The notes: generated from the sequence alone by a model not told the origin. Positions 36,880 through 50,138 are shown, numbered from the stretch's first letter. The stretch: DNA of 64,000 bases from Diphasiastrum complanatum (GCA_029204225.1 CM055105.1:48433688-48497687), one strand, 5' to 3'. A program made the numbers and translations.

Positions 36880-38040
36880 TGTTGGATTTATCTCATCTAC
36901 TCTCTAAATCCTATTTTAAAAATGCCTCCATTCATGTTGTTGCATTTTTACTCATGTTGTCGCACAGTCTGCATATTTGAACTGATTGTCGCTATAGTCT
37001 GCATTTATACTTGGGAATTCCCACAGGCGAAAAACGTGACACTCTGCTTTTTCACCTTTGGGCCACCCTGAGCAACTAAGTCTTTGCAACACTTCTAGAA
37101 AAGCCACAGTCTGCATAAATACAAGCAAATTTGAACAGGCGAAAAATGCGACCCTGTGTTTTTGCACGTAATTTATGACAACGAAAAAGGCGACACTGTC
37201 CTACAAATGCTGAAGGTACCCTAAAATAGTCAAAGGTGCCCTTATAGAAAGGCGAAGGTACCTTGTAAATCATTTTCTAAGGCATTTTGACGGAGTGTTG
37301 CATTTTTTGCATTTTCACCAGCGAAGCCTGAAGTCGCGGCCTCCTCACGCTCGTTCCATGCGTTGTGAAATCATATTTGACAACAACAACAGCCACCCAC
37401 GATCTCCTATACACAACACCACTTTTGTACCTTCTTCATCTGCACACCTGTAAAACTTATGTATATATTGAATACCATTTCAGTTTAAAAAAACAACAGA
37501 AGATAGAACAAAACATCACTTGTAATTAGAGACAGACATTGTAGATGCCTTTGCGCATTGATTCTTTCTTCCAGATGTATTGTCAGTAATAGGTTCATCA
37601 CCTTTATAGATTGCGTGATTAGCTTTGTGAAGCATGCGGTTGTTTTGTGCTCACCTGCATTATTGACCTGTATACTTCATTATACTTAATCTAATTACAG
37701 CTCTATTTATTCTGCATTCAGATTTGTGTTAATACTGCAATGCTTTTCTACGATCTGTCTGGCTTTCTAATTCTGCTTTTCGTGACAGTCTAGCTGTTCG
37801 CGACAAATTATTTGTCTGATGTTTTGATGCTTAATGTTTGGCTATGTAATCAGATCAAACGTGATTTCTATCACTAATGTTCTATTCGAGATTGATAGAC
37901 GTAGTCATGCAAGAGGAAAGAGGGAGATAGCTTATTCCATTGCGCATGAACATCTTTCATTCGAGTTCGTTTCTTTTCGAGTTCATTTCATTTTGTGTTC
38001 GTTTCTTTTCGAGTTATCTCTCAACACCCTCTTTACAACA
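36880..38040 (+). repeat. Copia 5' LTR of element 1
   Basis: Begins TGTTGGATTTATCTC and ends TTACAACA directly before the primer site TGGTATCAGAGC (38041-38052), which fixes the right end. Length 1161 bp. It aligns along its length with the LTR at 38989-40044 (shared CAGCCACCCACGATCTCCTA, TGTATATATTG, TTGTCTGATG and others) but is clearly older or from a diverged subfamily. It carries GCGAAAAACGTGAC / GCGAAGGTACC words in its U3 part. Confidence 0.85.
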
Positions 38041-38052
38041 TGGTATCAGAGC
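38041..38052 (+). promoter_or_regulatory. tRNA-Met primer-binding site of element 1
   Basis: TGGTATCAGAGC directly follows the LTR end; it is complementary to the 3' end of initiator tRNA-Met and primes minus-strand DNA synthesis. Confidence 0.92.
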
Positions 38053-38195
38053 TATTTCTGTAGCTTGATAAGCTTTCACAGAAACAAGACTCTACTAGCC
38101 AATAGAGTAATTGTCTTCTTGTTCTGTAATTTAGCACCAAATTTTCATACCTAAGTCACTGATAGTTATTCCTATCACCTAGACTAATCTTCCAC

Positions 38196-38988
38196 ATGGA
38201 TTCCCAAGGAAAAGCCAGTCCTATCATGGACAAGCTTGAAAGAGCCAATTACCATTTGTGAAAATTTAAGATGAGAACTGTGCTAATGGCTAAGGAATTG
38301 TATGACGTTGTTATAGGTGCAGAGGGAAAGCTCGAAGCTGACGATGTAGCAATTTCCAGATGGAAGCTGAAGGATGGCAAAGCATTTGCTCTGATCATCC
38401 TCAACATTTCGGATACTCAGTTTCGCCATGTGTCTGAAGCTCAGACATCCAAAGAAGTCTGGGACATCTTGAGCACGTTATATGAAGTGCGAGATATAGC
38501 TTCCAAGCTATATCTCAGGAAGATATTTTACTCCCTCAAGATGGCAAATGGTGATTCCCTGCATAATCACATCAACAAATTCAAGAACCTGCTGAAGCAA
38601 ATGGCCGTTGTCGAATCTATCATAGACGATCAAGACGCAGTAATGCAACTGTTTACAAGCTTGCCAAGCTCATACGACAGCTGGGTGATGATCATCACGA
38701 CACATCCAGAGTTGACTCTCATTGCAATGTTGTTGCAGAAAGACATGCGGAGGAACGAAACTTCCAGTTTCTCAGCTGATTCTCACGCTTTGTACACCAA
38801 CAAGAGCACAACTAAGCAGAAGGAGAAGAAAGGCCCGAAGCAATCAAAAGCAAGACCAGAAATCAGCACAACACAAAGAACAGTCAAATTCACATACTAA
38901 GAAGAAGTTGTTCTATACATACTACAAGAGAAACAACCACGAGATTCAAGACTGTCGGATACTACAAGCAAAGAACAACATCAAGGGA
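38196..38988 (+). pseudogene. Copia gag of element 1, truncated
   Basis: ATG at 38196 starts MDSQGKASPIMDKLERANYHL, followed by a stop (TGA) where the neighbour has W. The frame is then open to 38900: DVVIGAEGKLEADD, EVWDILSTLYEVRD, FTSLPSSYDSWVMIITTHPE. This is the copia gag fold (UBN2/retrotran_gag type). A damaged zinc knuckle follows in another frame (YKRNNHEIQDCR, first cysteines lost). The sequence ends at 38988, where the LTR of element 2 begins. Gag assembles the particle and binds RNA. Closely related to the gag at 40202. Confidence 0.88.
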
Positions 38989-40044
38989 TGTTGGATTTAC
39001 TCCTCCTACTCTCCTAAATCCCAATTTTAATCTGCCTCCATTCATGCTGCATGTTAATCTAACGTTGTCACACAGTCTGCATTTTCTACACGCAAATTCG
39101 CACAGACAAAGAAAAGGTGAATGAATCACGACACTGTGTTCTTACACAAGTCATGGTGACAGGCGAAAAGGGGACACTACCTTACGGAATGCCAATTTTA
39201 TCCTAAGGCCATTCGTAAGAGTGATGCACTTTTGCATCATCACCAACGTTCACTTCAGTACTGGTTGACGTTGCACCCTTTTCACCCTCACCCCATGTAG
39301 TTGCGCTAACAGATTGGACAACAATTGCAGCCACCCACGATCTCCTACAGACAACACAACCACTCTGTACTTTCGCATCTACACACTTGTAATATTATGT
39401 ATATATATTGGATACCATCTGCGTATATGATGATGATGATGAATTCTGATGAAGCAAGATATGTCTAGAACAAGTGAAGGAGGTTTCATTCCTCATTACA
39501 GACAGAAATAAGCTTTGTAGAGCACACGGTTTCGTCCGCTACAATCTTGTGCTCTACCGCATTATTGACTTGTACACTTGATATACTTAATCTGAGACAG
39601 TACATTTGTTTTGCATTAGATCTGTTAATATTGCTATGCTTATTCTTCATTCTATCTGATCTTTCTTGTTGCCCTTTCTGGTCATAGACGATTAAATTTT
39701 AGTCTTGTCTTTCGCGAATAATTTGCGACTAATTATCAGTCGAGCACAGTCTAGCTCTTCGCGAATTATTCGCGACAGATAATTTGTCTTGCAATTCATG
39801 ACAAATTATTCATCTAGCGCTTCAATTATTTAAATGTTTGGCTACGTAATCTAGAATGACTGTGATTCCTATCACTAAAGTTCTGTTCATTCTGATAGGT
39901 GTAGTCATGCTTAGGGAGAGAGTCATTTAACTCATTCCGTTGCGCACGAACATTTTCTGTTCGAGTTTGCTTCTCGTTCGTTTCTTGTTCAAGTTTGTTT
40001 CTCGTTCGTGTTCGTCATTAATTCTTCCTCCCTCTCTCCCAACA
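38989..40044 (+). repeat. Copia 5' LTR of element 2
   Basis: A complete LTR of 1056 bp with perfect 6-bp terminal inverted repeats (TGTTGG...CCAACA), ending at the primer site. The 3' partner at 44131-45120 is, by eye, over nine-tenths identical, so the insertion is not recent. A TATA-like TATGTATATATATTGG lies near 39395. Several TTCGCGAA/GCGAATTATTCGC palindromic words lie in 39710-39790. Confidence 0.95.
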
Positions 40045-40056
40045 TGGTATCAGAGC
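40045..40056 (+). promoter_or_regulatory. tRNA-Met primer-binding site of element 2
   Basis: TGGTATCAGAGC immediately after the LTR terminal CA. Confidence 0.95.
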
Positions 40057-40201
40057 AATCTTTATAGCTTGATTAGCTCCCATAATACAAGACTCTACTA
40101 GCCAATAGAGTAATTGTTTTCTTGTTCTGTATTTTTCAGTATCAGATTTTCATACTTAAGTCACTGATAGTTTCTCCTATCAATTAGACTAATTCTTCCA
40201 C

Positions 40202-43200
40202 ATGGATTCCAAAGGGAAAGCCAGTCCTCTCATGGACATGCGTGATGGAGCCAATTACCATCTGTGGAAATTTAAGACGAAGACTGTACTAATGGCAAAA
40301 AAATTGTACGACGTCGTTATAGGTGCAGAAGGGAAACTCGAAGTGGACGACGCGACAATCGCCAGATGGAAGCTGAAGGATGGAAAAGCTTTCGCGTTGA
40401 TCATCCTCAACATCACGGATACACAAATCGGCCATGTATCTAAGGCTCAGACATCGAAAGAAGTCTGGGACATATTGAGCACGCTATATGAAGTGCGAGA
40501 TGTAGCTTCTAAGCTACATTTCAAGAAGAAATTCTACTCCCTCAAGATGATGAATGGTAATTCTCTGTAGAATCACATTAATCAATTCAAGAACCTGCTA
40601 AGGCAAATGGCCAATGTCGGATCTGTCATAGACAATCAGGATGCAGTGATGCAACTGTTTACGAGCTTGCCAAGTTCTTACGACAGCTGGGTGATGATCA
40701 TCACGACTCATCCACAGTTGACTCTTTCGAGAGTCATCACTATGTTGTTGCAGGAAGACACGCGAAGGAACGAAGCCTCCAGTTCCTCAGCTGATTCTCA
40801 TGCCTTGTACACCAACAAGGGCACGACAAAGCGGAAGAAGAAGAAAGTCCCGAAGCTATCAAAGCTAGACCAGAAACCAGCTCAGCACAAGGAACAGTCG
40901 AATCCGCAGACAGATACTGCAAACGAAACAACCACAAAATACAAGACTGCCGAATACTTCATGCGAAGAACAACAGCAAAGGGCAGTCAAATCAACTGGA
41001 AAATGCAATTGCAGAAGCTCCACAACCCATTCAAGAAGCGGATCATGATGCCTTCAGGACCAACCATCAAGGAACATTTGGCGATAGTTCTTGGTTCCTG
41101 GATTCCGGAGCCACTCAGCACATGACTAGCCTGATTGGCTGTTTCGAGTCCTATACACCTTACAGTATCCAGAAATTCGTTCACCTCGGCGACAATAGCA
41201 CACAAGCTATTGAAGGTGAAGGAACTGTAAGATTATGCTTTGCAAATGATCAATCTAGGCTACTCTCCAAAGTTCTATATGTACTCAAGTTATTCATGAA
41301 TCTGCTCTCTGTAAGCATAATCATAGATCTAGGAGAGTAGAATTCAAATGTGATCAATGTAAAGTAGTTGATAGGACAAGAAAGATCCTAGCACTCGGAA
41401 AGAGCCATGGATACTTGTATAAATCAAGTCATTGCTTTTCTGCCTCTAGTCAGGCTCTCAGAACTTCAATTCAATCAAATAAAGGTTTATTTTGGCATTA
41501 TAGACTTGGTCATTTAAATTATGTTGTTGTACAACGAATGTCTAGACAATCTATTGTCCTTGATCTCGACTATCCTCGTGAAATAGCTGAGCTACTTGTC
41601 TGTCAAGACTGTCTAGTTGGAAAACAGACTAGGAAGGCATTTAAGTCAAGCCATCAGCATGTTGCTAGAGGATTGCTAGATGTTGTACATTCAGATATTT
41701 GTGGCCCGATGAAAAATCCTTCACTGAAGAAAGCCAAGTATTTTATAGCCTTTATTGATGAATTCTCAAGAAGAACGATGGTGTACTTTATAAAGAAGAA
41801 ATCAGAAGCCTTCAACTACTTCAGAATCTTCAAGGAGCATGCAGAAAAAGAGACTCGAAGGACGATCAAGGTCCTAAAGTCAGATAATGGTGGAGAATAT
41901 ATCTCTGTCGAGTTCAAGGAGTACTGCCAAAGCCAAGGCATTGAGCAGTAATTCATCACTCCTTACAGTCCTCAGTCTAATGGCTTAGTTGAGAGGAAGA
42001 ACAAAACTCTGGTTGAATCTGCTAAGTGTATGCTAGCACACGCATCGTTGCCCAAGAGGTTCTGGGCTGAAGCTGTCTCCACTGCAGCTTACATCCAGAA
42101 CAGATGTTCGACCAAAGCCCTCTCAGACAAGACACCCCATGAGGTGTGGACAGGCTCCAAGCCTTCTTTGAAGAACCTAAGGGTGTTTGGGTGCATTGCC
42201 TAAGCGCAGATCCCAAAGGACACAAGGAAGAAATTGGACTTCCAAGGTCTAAAGACCTTCCTGATTGGATATACTTCGTCCAATAACACCTACAATTTGT
42301 ACGACCTTGATACGCAACAAATCTTGTATAGTCGAGATACAGTCTTTATCGAGGATCAGTTTGTCAACCTCAAAGGCAAGCATATTGCTCAAGAAGAACC
42401 TTCATCACCTGTCATTGACATGACAATCCGAACTTCTATCTCAGGAATGTCTATCGTCGACCCACTTCGAGACAGCGAATCAGACGAAGATGTTGCTGCT
42501 ACCTAGCAACATATCCCAAGAGTGGTTCATCAGTTGAATCCTCCTAGAAGATCAAGTCGAGTGCACACAAAGCCCACAAGGTATACTCCTGAGTCTACCT
42601 ATCTTTTAATGCACGAACCGACGACAGTCGAAGAGGCGCTTAGCCAACCAGACTTTGATCTCTGGAGAGAAGCTATGGACAGAGAGTATTCCTCTCTGAT
42701 CAAGAATCAGACATGGTCATTAGTCGAAGCTCTTATTGGCTGCAATATTATTGATTGCAAATGGATCTTTAAGATCAAATATAACGCCAACGGAGCGATT
42801 GATCGAAGGAAGGCTAGACTGGTAGCACGAAGATTCACCCAGATCCCGAATGTCGACTACAGTGAGACTTTTAGTCCAGTCATCAAACATTCATCGATCT
42901 GAATGCTTCTGTCTTATGCTGCAGCTGCCGACCTCAAAGTACATCAACTCAATGTACAAACAGCCTATCTGAATGGAGTTATACAAGAAGATATCTACAT
43001 GATCCAACCCGAAGGATATGTTTTGGAAGGCATGAAGAATCATGTCTGTAAATTCCATAAAGCACTGTACGGCTTGAAACAGTCTACCAGGCTTGGTTTC
43101 ACAAGATCAACACATTCCTCATTGAACAAGGATTTAAACCAAGCACTGCTCAAAGTCAGTGCAACAATCCTTCATTATCATCACCTTGTATGTTGATGAT

Positions 43201-44123
43201 ACGTTGTTCTTTAGCAACAATGCCAATATGGTCAAGGATTCAAAACAGATGTTGTTCTTAGAATTTGACATGACTGATCTGGGCGAAGCTCACTTTTGTC
43301 TTGGAATTCAAATCCACAGAGACAGAGCGAATCGACTGATTTACATCACTCAACAAATGTATCTTCATAATGTTCTTGACAGATACAATTTGATGAATTG
43401 TAGATTAGCTCACTCACCAATGGGTCCAGGCCTGCATTTGTCAAAGGACCAATGTCCCCAGACAAAGCAAGAAGAAGAGCAGATGAGAGAATACCTGTAT
43501 CAATTGATACTCGGATCTCTCATGTACGCAATGGTCTGTACAAGGCCAGATACCTCTTTTGCTGTCAGCTCACTCATTTAATACATGGCTAATTCTAGAA
43601 TTACCCATTGGAAGGCTCTTATTCGAGTCATGAGATATATTTGAGCTACCATGGACCAATGCATCTGCTATGGAGATGTCAGCAACGACAATCTTCATCA
43701 GCTCAGTGGATATTCAATGGCGGTCCTATTTCGTGGAACAGTCGTAAGCAAACCTCTATCGCACTTTCTTCTACTGAAGCAGAATATATTGCTGCTTCTC
43801 AATCTATTAAGGAAGCGTTTTGGTTGAGAAATTTGCTGTCAGACATCAATCTGTATCAGTACAGCCCTACAATTTTGTTTTGTGATAACCAAAGAGCTAT
43901 TGCCTTATCGGCCAACCCTAGATTTCATTCTAGAAGTAAGCACATTGAGATAAGATATCACTACATCAGGGGCAAGGTTCTTGACAGAGAGGTGAGCTTA
44001 ACATACTGCAGAATGCAGGACATGGTTGCAGACATTTTTATGAAAACACTTAGTGTAAATGCACACAACAGATTTTCTACATTGCTAAGTCTGAAGATCA
44101 AGGCATTCACGGATCCAGATTAA
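40202..44123 (+). pseudogene. Nearly full-length Ty1/copia gag-pol polyprotein (element 2), inactivated
   Basis: Domains in copia order: gag (MDSKGKASPLMDMRDGANYH..., 40202-40900); protease FLDSGATQHMTS (about 41095); GAG-pre-integrase WHYRLGHLN (about 41490); integrase core with DVVHSDICGPM, DEFSRRTMVYF and KSDNGGEYIS (41680-41910), then YSPQSNGLVERKNKTL; reverse transcriptase WIFKIKYNANG, YSETFSPVIKHSSI, QLNVQTAYLNG, active-site YVDDTLFF (43190); RNase H with SSTEAEYIAASQS and FCDNQRA (43765-43900), ending near TAA 44121. Inactivating changes include stops at 40568, 41949, 42201, 42504 and 42901 and frameshifts around 41000, 41340 and 43100. It would have encoded particle, protease, integrase and polymerase functions in the cytoplasm. 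Integrase before RT identifies copia. Confidence 0.95.
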
Positions 44124-45120
44124 GGGGAGGTCCTACTCTCCTAAATCCCAATTTTAATCTGCCTCCATTCATGTTGCATGTTTTTCTAACATTGTCACGC
44201 AGTCTGCATTTTCTACACGCAAATTCGCATTGACGAAGAAAAGGCGAATGAATCGCAACACTATGTTCTTACGCAGGTCATTGTGACAGGCAAAAAGGGG
44301 ACACTACCATACTGAATGCCAATCTTATCCTAAGGCCATTCGTAAGAGTGACGCACTTTTGCATCATCACCAATGTTCACTTCAGTACTGGCTGATGCCG
44401 CACCCTTTTCACCCTCACCCCATGAAATTGCGCTAACAGATTGGAGAATGATTGTAGCCACCCACGATCTCCTACACACAACACATCCACTCTGTACTTT
44501 CGCATCTGCACACCTGTAATATTATGTATATATATTGGATACCATCTGCGTATTCGATGATGATGATGGACTCTGATGAAGCAAGATAAGTCTAGAACAA
44601 GTGAAGGAGGTTTCATTCCTCATTACAGACAGAAATAAGCTTTGTGGGGCACGCAGTTTCGTCCGCTACAGTCTTGTGCTCTATCGCATTATTGACTTGT
44701 ATACTTGATATACTTAATCTGATATAGTTCATTTATTCTGCATTTTAGATCTGTCAATATTGCTATGCTTATTCTTCATTATGTCTGATCTTTCTTGTTG
44801 CTCTTTTTGGTAATAGACGATTAACTTTTAGTCTTGTCTTTCATGAATAATTCGCGACTAATTATCAGTCGAGCACAGTCTAACTCTTCGCGAATCATTC
44901 GTGACAGATAATTTGTCTTGCAATTCGTGACAAATTATTCATCTAGCGCTTCATACATTTAAATGTTTGGCTACGTAATCTAGAATGACTATGATTTCTA
45001 TAACTAAAGTTCTGTTCATTCTGATAGGCGTAGTCGTGCTTAGGGAGAGAGTCATTTAACTCATTCTGTTGCACACGAACATTTTCTATTCAAGTTTGCT
45101 TCTCGTTTGTTTCTTGTTCG
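44122..45120 (+). repeat. Polypurine tract and 3' LTR of element 2, both ends damaged
   Basis: AAGGGGAGG (44122-44130) primes plus-strand synthesis and should abut TGTTGG. Instead the LTR begins at TCCTACTCTCC, so the first 18 or so bases of the LTR (as seen at 38989) are missing. From there it follows the 5' LTR to about 45120 (TTGTTC), where it breaks into unrelated sequence about 50 to 60 bases before the expected terminal CCAACA. No target duplication can therefore be checked. Confidence 0.9.
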
Positions 45121-45261
45121 AAACTCACATTGGGCTACGAGGGGCAATCTATAAAAGAGTGCATTGGCTGGGTGGATCAGACTAGCTTTGCCTTCGATGT
45201 GGTTACGTTGTTCCTAACAATAAGTATATGGGACAAATCCATGCCATACCAATACTTGTAC

Positions 45262-46980
45262 CTATCGTGCAATGACGTACTCTCCACCATTGTCACTCCT
45301 TAAGCACTTAATCCTTGTGGAAATTTGGTTCTCCCTTGCATTCTTGAACTTAACGAAGACATCATACACTTCATCTTTGGTATTTAGTAGATAGATCCAA
45401 CAAAATCTACTAGAATCATCAATGAAAGTTACAAACATCTTAGCTCCACTATTACTAATTGCAGTAATGCCATGAATATCCGAATGTACAACTTGAAAAG
45501 GCTTTGTAGATCTAGATGTAGATCTAGCATAAGGTAGTCTATGTGACTTTGACAAAGCACAAGACTTTCAAACATGATTGATGCTACTTCAGGATTTTGG
45601 AAGACCAATCACAACTTGATTCTTAGCCATTACCTCCAATGACTTGAAGTTGAGGTGCCCCATCCTTTTATGCCAAACCTCTTGAATAGGTATTTGCTCA
45701 CTTGCCACAAATCCAACTTGGTTAGCAATAACACAACCATCTAGTTTGAACAACTTCCCTTGCCTTTTACCTTTTGAAATCAAGATATCCTTCCTTTTGA
45801 TCATGCAAGCATCTCCATCAAACTCAACTTTAAAACCTTTACTTAGCAATTGACTCACACTAAGTAAATTATTGATAATGGAAGGTATGAACAAAACATC
45901 CTTCAAATGAACATTCCTATTTGTAGAGAGAGAAATAAAAATTGTGCCAATCCCTTTGATTGCACACTCACCATCATTGGCCGTGTAGATCACCTTCTTG
46001 TCATCTTCATATGCCAACAAAGAAGTGAAGTATTCTTTGTGAAAGGCCATGTGTGAGCTTGCCCCACTATCAATCTACCATGGATCTAGATCTCCATCAT
46101 TATCAAGCATACGTGAAGACATCACAAAAGCATCATCATTTGAGTTTTGAACATCCAAACCATCTTCATCATGAGTAAGATTACCTTTCTTGTCTCCTTG
46201 ATCTCTCTTCTTCTTGTAGCACTCACTTGCAAAGTGTCCTTTGATGCCACAATAGAAGCACTTTAGCTTTGACCTATCTTTCTTTTTGCCATTTGAAGAA
46301 GCCTCCCCTTGATCTTGCCCTTTAGACTGCTTACTTTTGTTTTTTCCCTTGAATTTTTCTTGATGAACATAGCCTCCTCTCCAACTTGAGATGTTGATGA
46401 AGATCCACCTCTTGCTTGAAGCCTATATTCTTCATTGATCAAGTTTGAAGATCAATCAAACTTGGCAAAGTTCTTTGAATGGCAAGACTTTGGACAATGT
46501 TAGCATGAGCATCCAACAAACCATCAAGAGTAACTTGAACAAGCTCTCCTTCTTTAATGCTCTCGTCAATGCAAGATAACTCATCATTCAAAGCCTTCAC
46601 TCTCAAAACAAAAATATTTGGACTCTCTTCATTCTTTTGAAAACTTTAAAAGATTTTCCTTCTTAGAGTCAACACTCTAGAAGTAGACTTGGATTCATGA
46701 AGCTTCTTTAATGAATCCCAAGCATCCTTTGATGAAGTAGTCTTACCAACTTCCTTGAGAAGTTTATTGGTAACATTCATCTTTATCATGTGTAGAGCTC
46801 TTTAGCTCTCTTGTCATACCTCAATTGTTCTTGTGTTTTTGGCCTCTCCTCCAAATCTACAACAATATCCCAAACATCATTTATCTCAAGAAGTGACTCC
46901 ATCCTCACTTTCCACAATGAATAGTTGCTTGAGGTAGGCCTATCATTGCCTTCCAACATGTATCCACTTAATGTAGCCAT
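45262..46980 (-). pseudogene. Ty1/copia gag-protease-integrase relic
   Basis: On the minus strand: gag start MATLSGYMLEGNDRPTSSNY and SLWKVRMESLLEINDVWDIV (46980-46786); a CCHC zinc knuckle CFYCGIKGHFASEC near 46260; protease IDSGASSHMAFHKEYF near 46050; GAG-pre-integrase EVWHKRMGHLNFKSL (45589-46050); and the first half of the integrase core with VVHSDIHGI, FIDDSSRFCW and LRSDNGGEY (45262-45555). RT and RNase H are missing. Several frameshifts lie between 46050 and 46786. It differs in sequence from the three stacked plus-strand copia elements and is a separate family. Confidence 0.9.
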
Positions 46981-48125
46981 GTTGCAATGACTTGACCCTT
47001 ATCTTTCAACATGTTCCAATGCACGAAGAACTCTTTTGAAATACAACAAATGTTTCCAAAAAAAAATCACAAAGATATGGAACCTCTCAATTCTCTTCTA
47101 GCACTTATATCTAGCAAATCAACACATAGAATGTAAAAATCTTGATCAATTTATGATATATCCTCAATCTAATGACTCTTGCCACTTCCTAAGATTGAAA
47201 CACACTCTAATGAAGTTCAATAATCTCACAAAATAGAGATCCAATAAAAATTAGGGTTTTGACAAAATCACAAAAAATGAATATTTCAAATTGTACATGC
47301 AATTGCCAATAACTTGATATAGAATCTTGTAGCCTCAAGTGAGACCTTCCTAATGCATCCAAAATCGGCTATTTCTAGCAAGTATGGTGTGAAATCAGAA
47401 TTTCTCAAGTTCAATAATTTAAAATGAGTTTTGATCTACAAAAGATCCAATTTACATACGCAAAAAACTCGATTTTTGGGTACACGTAAATCTAGCATGC
47501 TCTAGCATTGATATCTCCTCCAAATCCTTGATAGATGTGCTTGATCCTTTCAAAACCTGCAACACAAGATCTGATAAATAGATCAACTCTATCAACCCTG
47601 CCAATGTAGAAAAATCAACATCTACTCTATGAAAGAGATGCACACTCAATAAGAACCTGATCAAACATCAAACATAATATATGAAGAAGTTGTTGTTCGT
47701 ACAAAAACAGGTACCTATTGTATTTCACATGTGTGGATCCAAAAATAGCATAAAATTAGCATTCTACACACAAGATTGCAAGATATAACAAATATAGTGC
47801 ACCAATAGATAGATGAACCCAAGAGAACTCATGTATAAGCATGAAGTGAGATAAGAGAACGAGAATGTGTCTCTTCCCATGAGTTACATCCTTTTATAAC
47901 AGGTCCAAACCTAATTTGAAACTTGGTTTCCCTCCATAATGAAAAACCCTACTATTTTTGTGACTAGATTCAATCTCCTACTCGAATTTGAATCTTCTAA
48001 AACTCGTGTACTACACTTTTCCACAAATTCAAAAAGTGTTTATTCAAATGCATTTAGACTAATATAACTTTGAAAAGTCAAACTTTAAGTCTAATATGAA
48101 AATTGGCCTCAATTGTTGTTAGTTG
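46981..48125 (-). repeat. Leader and probable 5' LTR of the minus-strand copia
   Basis: Upstream of the gag start on the minus strand. A TATA-like TTATAAAAGGATG lies near 47895 (minus sense), and the block would begin TGACATCAACTAACAAC at about 48125, exactly where gypsy sequence of opposite orientation takes over. The usual TGGTATCAGAGC primer site is not found, so the LTR/leader boundary is unresolved. Confidence 0.4.
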
Positions 48126-50138
48126 ATGTCATGCCCCTGAGGTATCGATGCAATGTCTCATCACCCAAAAAGGGTCCTTACCATCAAGGGGCACCCAACA
48201 CAGCACCAAGGTATGGTGCACCAAATCAACCACAGCGTATGGCCTTACTTGCTCCACCAGGTCCAGCCAATCAACAAGTGGCCCATGTAAACCTGACAAC
48301 AGCGGAACCAGAGATGCAAATGCCACCTCAACCTGAGAAGCAACAATGGTACGGACCAGATGAACCATTTATGGATCCTGCCATAAATGAATATGTTGCG
48401 GCCTATGTAGCTCAAACTCAGCTTCAAGGCGGAAGAAATTACAGTTGCTATGGTTGCGGCAAAGGACATAGAATTGCGGAATGTCCCTACAAGGGACAAT
48501 ATACATCCTTCTGTCAAGAATGCGGTTATGGGCACTGTTACAAGAATTGTCCATTTAAACCTAGAACCAGTGGACCTCTTAACTTCATTGTAATACAACA
48601 ACCAGCAGTTCCAACAGGGATGCCATTGAAAGGACGACAATTCCACGCTCCTGTGTTGCTGTTACGCGAGCGCAGAAGAGGAAGGAAGTGGCTCCCTCAC
48701 CACCACCATCGGTCACTGATGACCAACCCTCAACTTCCTTGCCATATCCGAATGTGAGGGAAGAAAGAAGGCAGTACCAAAAAATAAGACACTGGGTACA
48801 GAAAGCACAAGCGGAGGAAAAAGAGCAAGAAAGAGAATCCCACGAAACCTCTAGTTGGCGTCGAACGGGAAGCACAAGCGGACTCACCACTGCGCACTGA
48901 TCAAAATGATCGGTTGCACCAACATGAACCACCTTTTCACATGGTGGAGCCCGAGGAACCACGCACTGAAAGGCTCAGACTTTTAGTGTCAAGCCATGTT
49001 AGTTTACCACTCGGAGAACTACTACGGATTGCACTACAAGCGAAAAGCCTTCTAGATGAATGGGCCAGAGCAGATGAGGAGCCAGTAGCGCCTGAGCCCA
49101 TATATTGTATGGGCTATGAAGAAACAAGTAACGTCCTCCACATCGGAGCAGCATGGAAAAGTGAGGAACACAACATCACTTTGCCCATCAAACACAAGAG
49201 ATACGAGGACGAGGCATCAGTGGTAGATGGAGGATCGAGTGTCAATTTGATCTCCACTACTTTATATGAAAAATGGGATTTGCAAGGGTTGAAGCCAGCA
49301 AGATTTGCCATCAAGTTGGCAGATCAATCCTATGTGAAACCAAAAGGTATAGTTGCCGATATCCCTGTAAAGATAGCAGGCATGCAATTTGTGATTACTT
49401 TTGTAGTCATGGATATACTTGAATCTCCATCTGCATACCGTGTTTTATTGGGAAGACCATGGTTGAGGACTGCGCAAGTAGTACACAACTCGGGTATGGG
49501 AAAACTCACCTTCGAGAATAGAGAACAGGTTGTAAAGGTTGATCCAACCACATGGGCGGTGAAATCTATTGCACCCCCAGCTGATGACGGATCATCCACG
49601 ACAGATCACACGATTGATCGCCCAAGGCCAACCAAGGGAGGTCACTATGATTCTGAGACAGATGTCGTGATATGGACATATGCATTAGCAACTATTGACT
49701 GCCAGACATGTCAATATGAATCAGATCCAGAACCTAGTACATCTTCACCCAAATGTTACACCATGGACACACCAATCACATTTAAACATAGCATGGCTGT
49801 CAGCGGAGCCTATTGAGAACCCAATGGATGATGATCTAGTCCCTTGGCAATATGCTCTAAATTATAATAAGGATATTGAGCTGACTGATGAACAGGTCCT
49901 ACATCACATGGAACTAGATCATTACGGAACCAAGAAAGTACCAATTCAACCACCACAAAAGTCTGCTATGGCGAAAGTCTCAAGGATCAATCCACCTAAA
50001 GCACCTGCAAATAAGAAAAATCAGTTGAAGCAATGCTACAACCAAGTGATCCGATGGAGTAATCTATCCGAAGAGGCGATAGCTACAGTGGATGTTGATA
50101 TTCACAACCATGAGGCAAATGTCATGGCAGTCCCAGTC
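48126..50138 (+). pseudogene. Ty3/gypsy gag zinc knuckles and protease, copy B
   Basis: The frame at 48113-48757 carries two adjacent zinc knuckles, CYGCGKGHRIAEC and CQECGYGHCYKNC, preceded by proline/glutamine-rich sequence; such knuckles bind the element RNA. A second frame (48914-49816) encodes the retroviral-type aspartic protease with VVDGGSSVNLIS, LADQSYVKPKG and YRVLLGRPWLR. The catalytic motif is DGG, as in the gypsy relic at 25051. A linker frame follows (PMDDDLVPWQYALNYNKD..., to about 50138). The frames are separated by shifts near 48760 and 49810. RT is absent: after the linker the sequence enters an inverted RNase H-integrase segment. Confidence 0.88.

Noticed and set aside
48129-48962. 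Minus-strand frames across the gypsy zinc-knuckle region
   Set aside because: Shadows of the plus-strand gag/protease frames, which carry CCHC knuckles.
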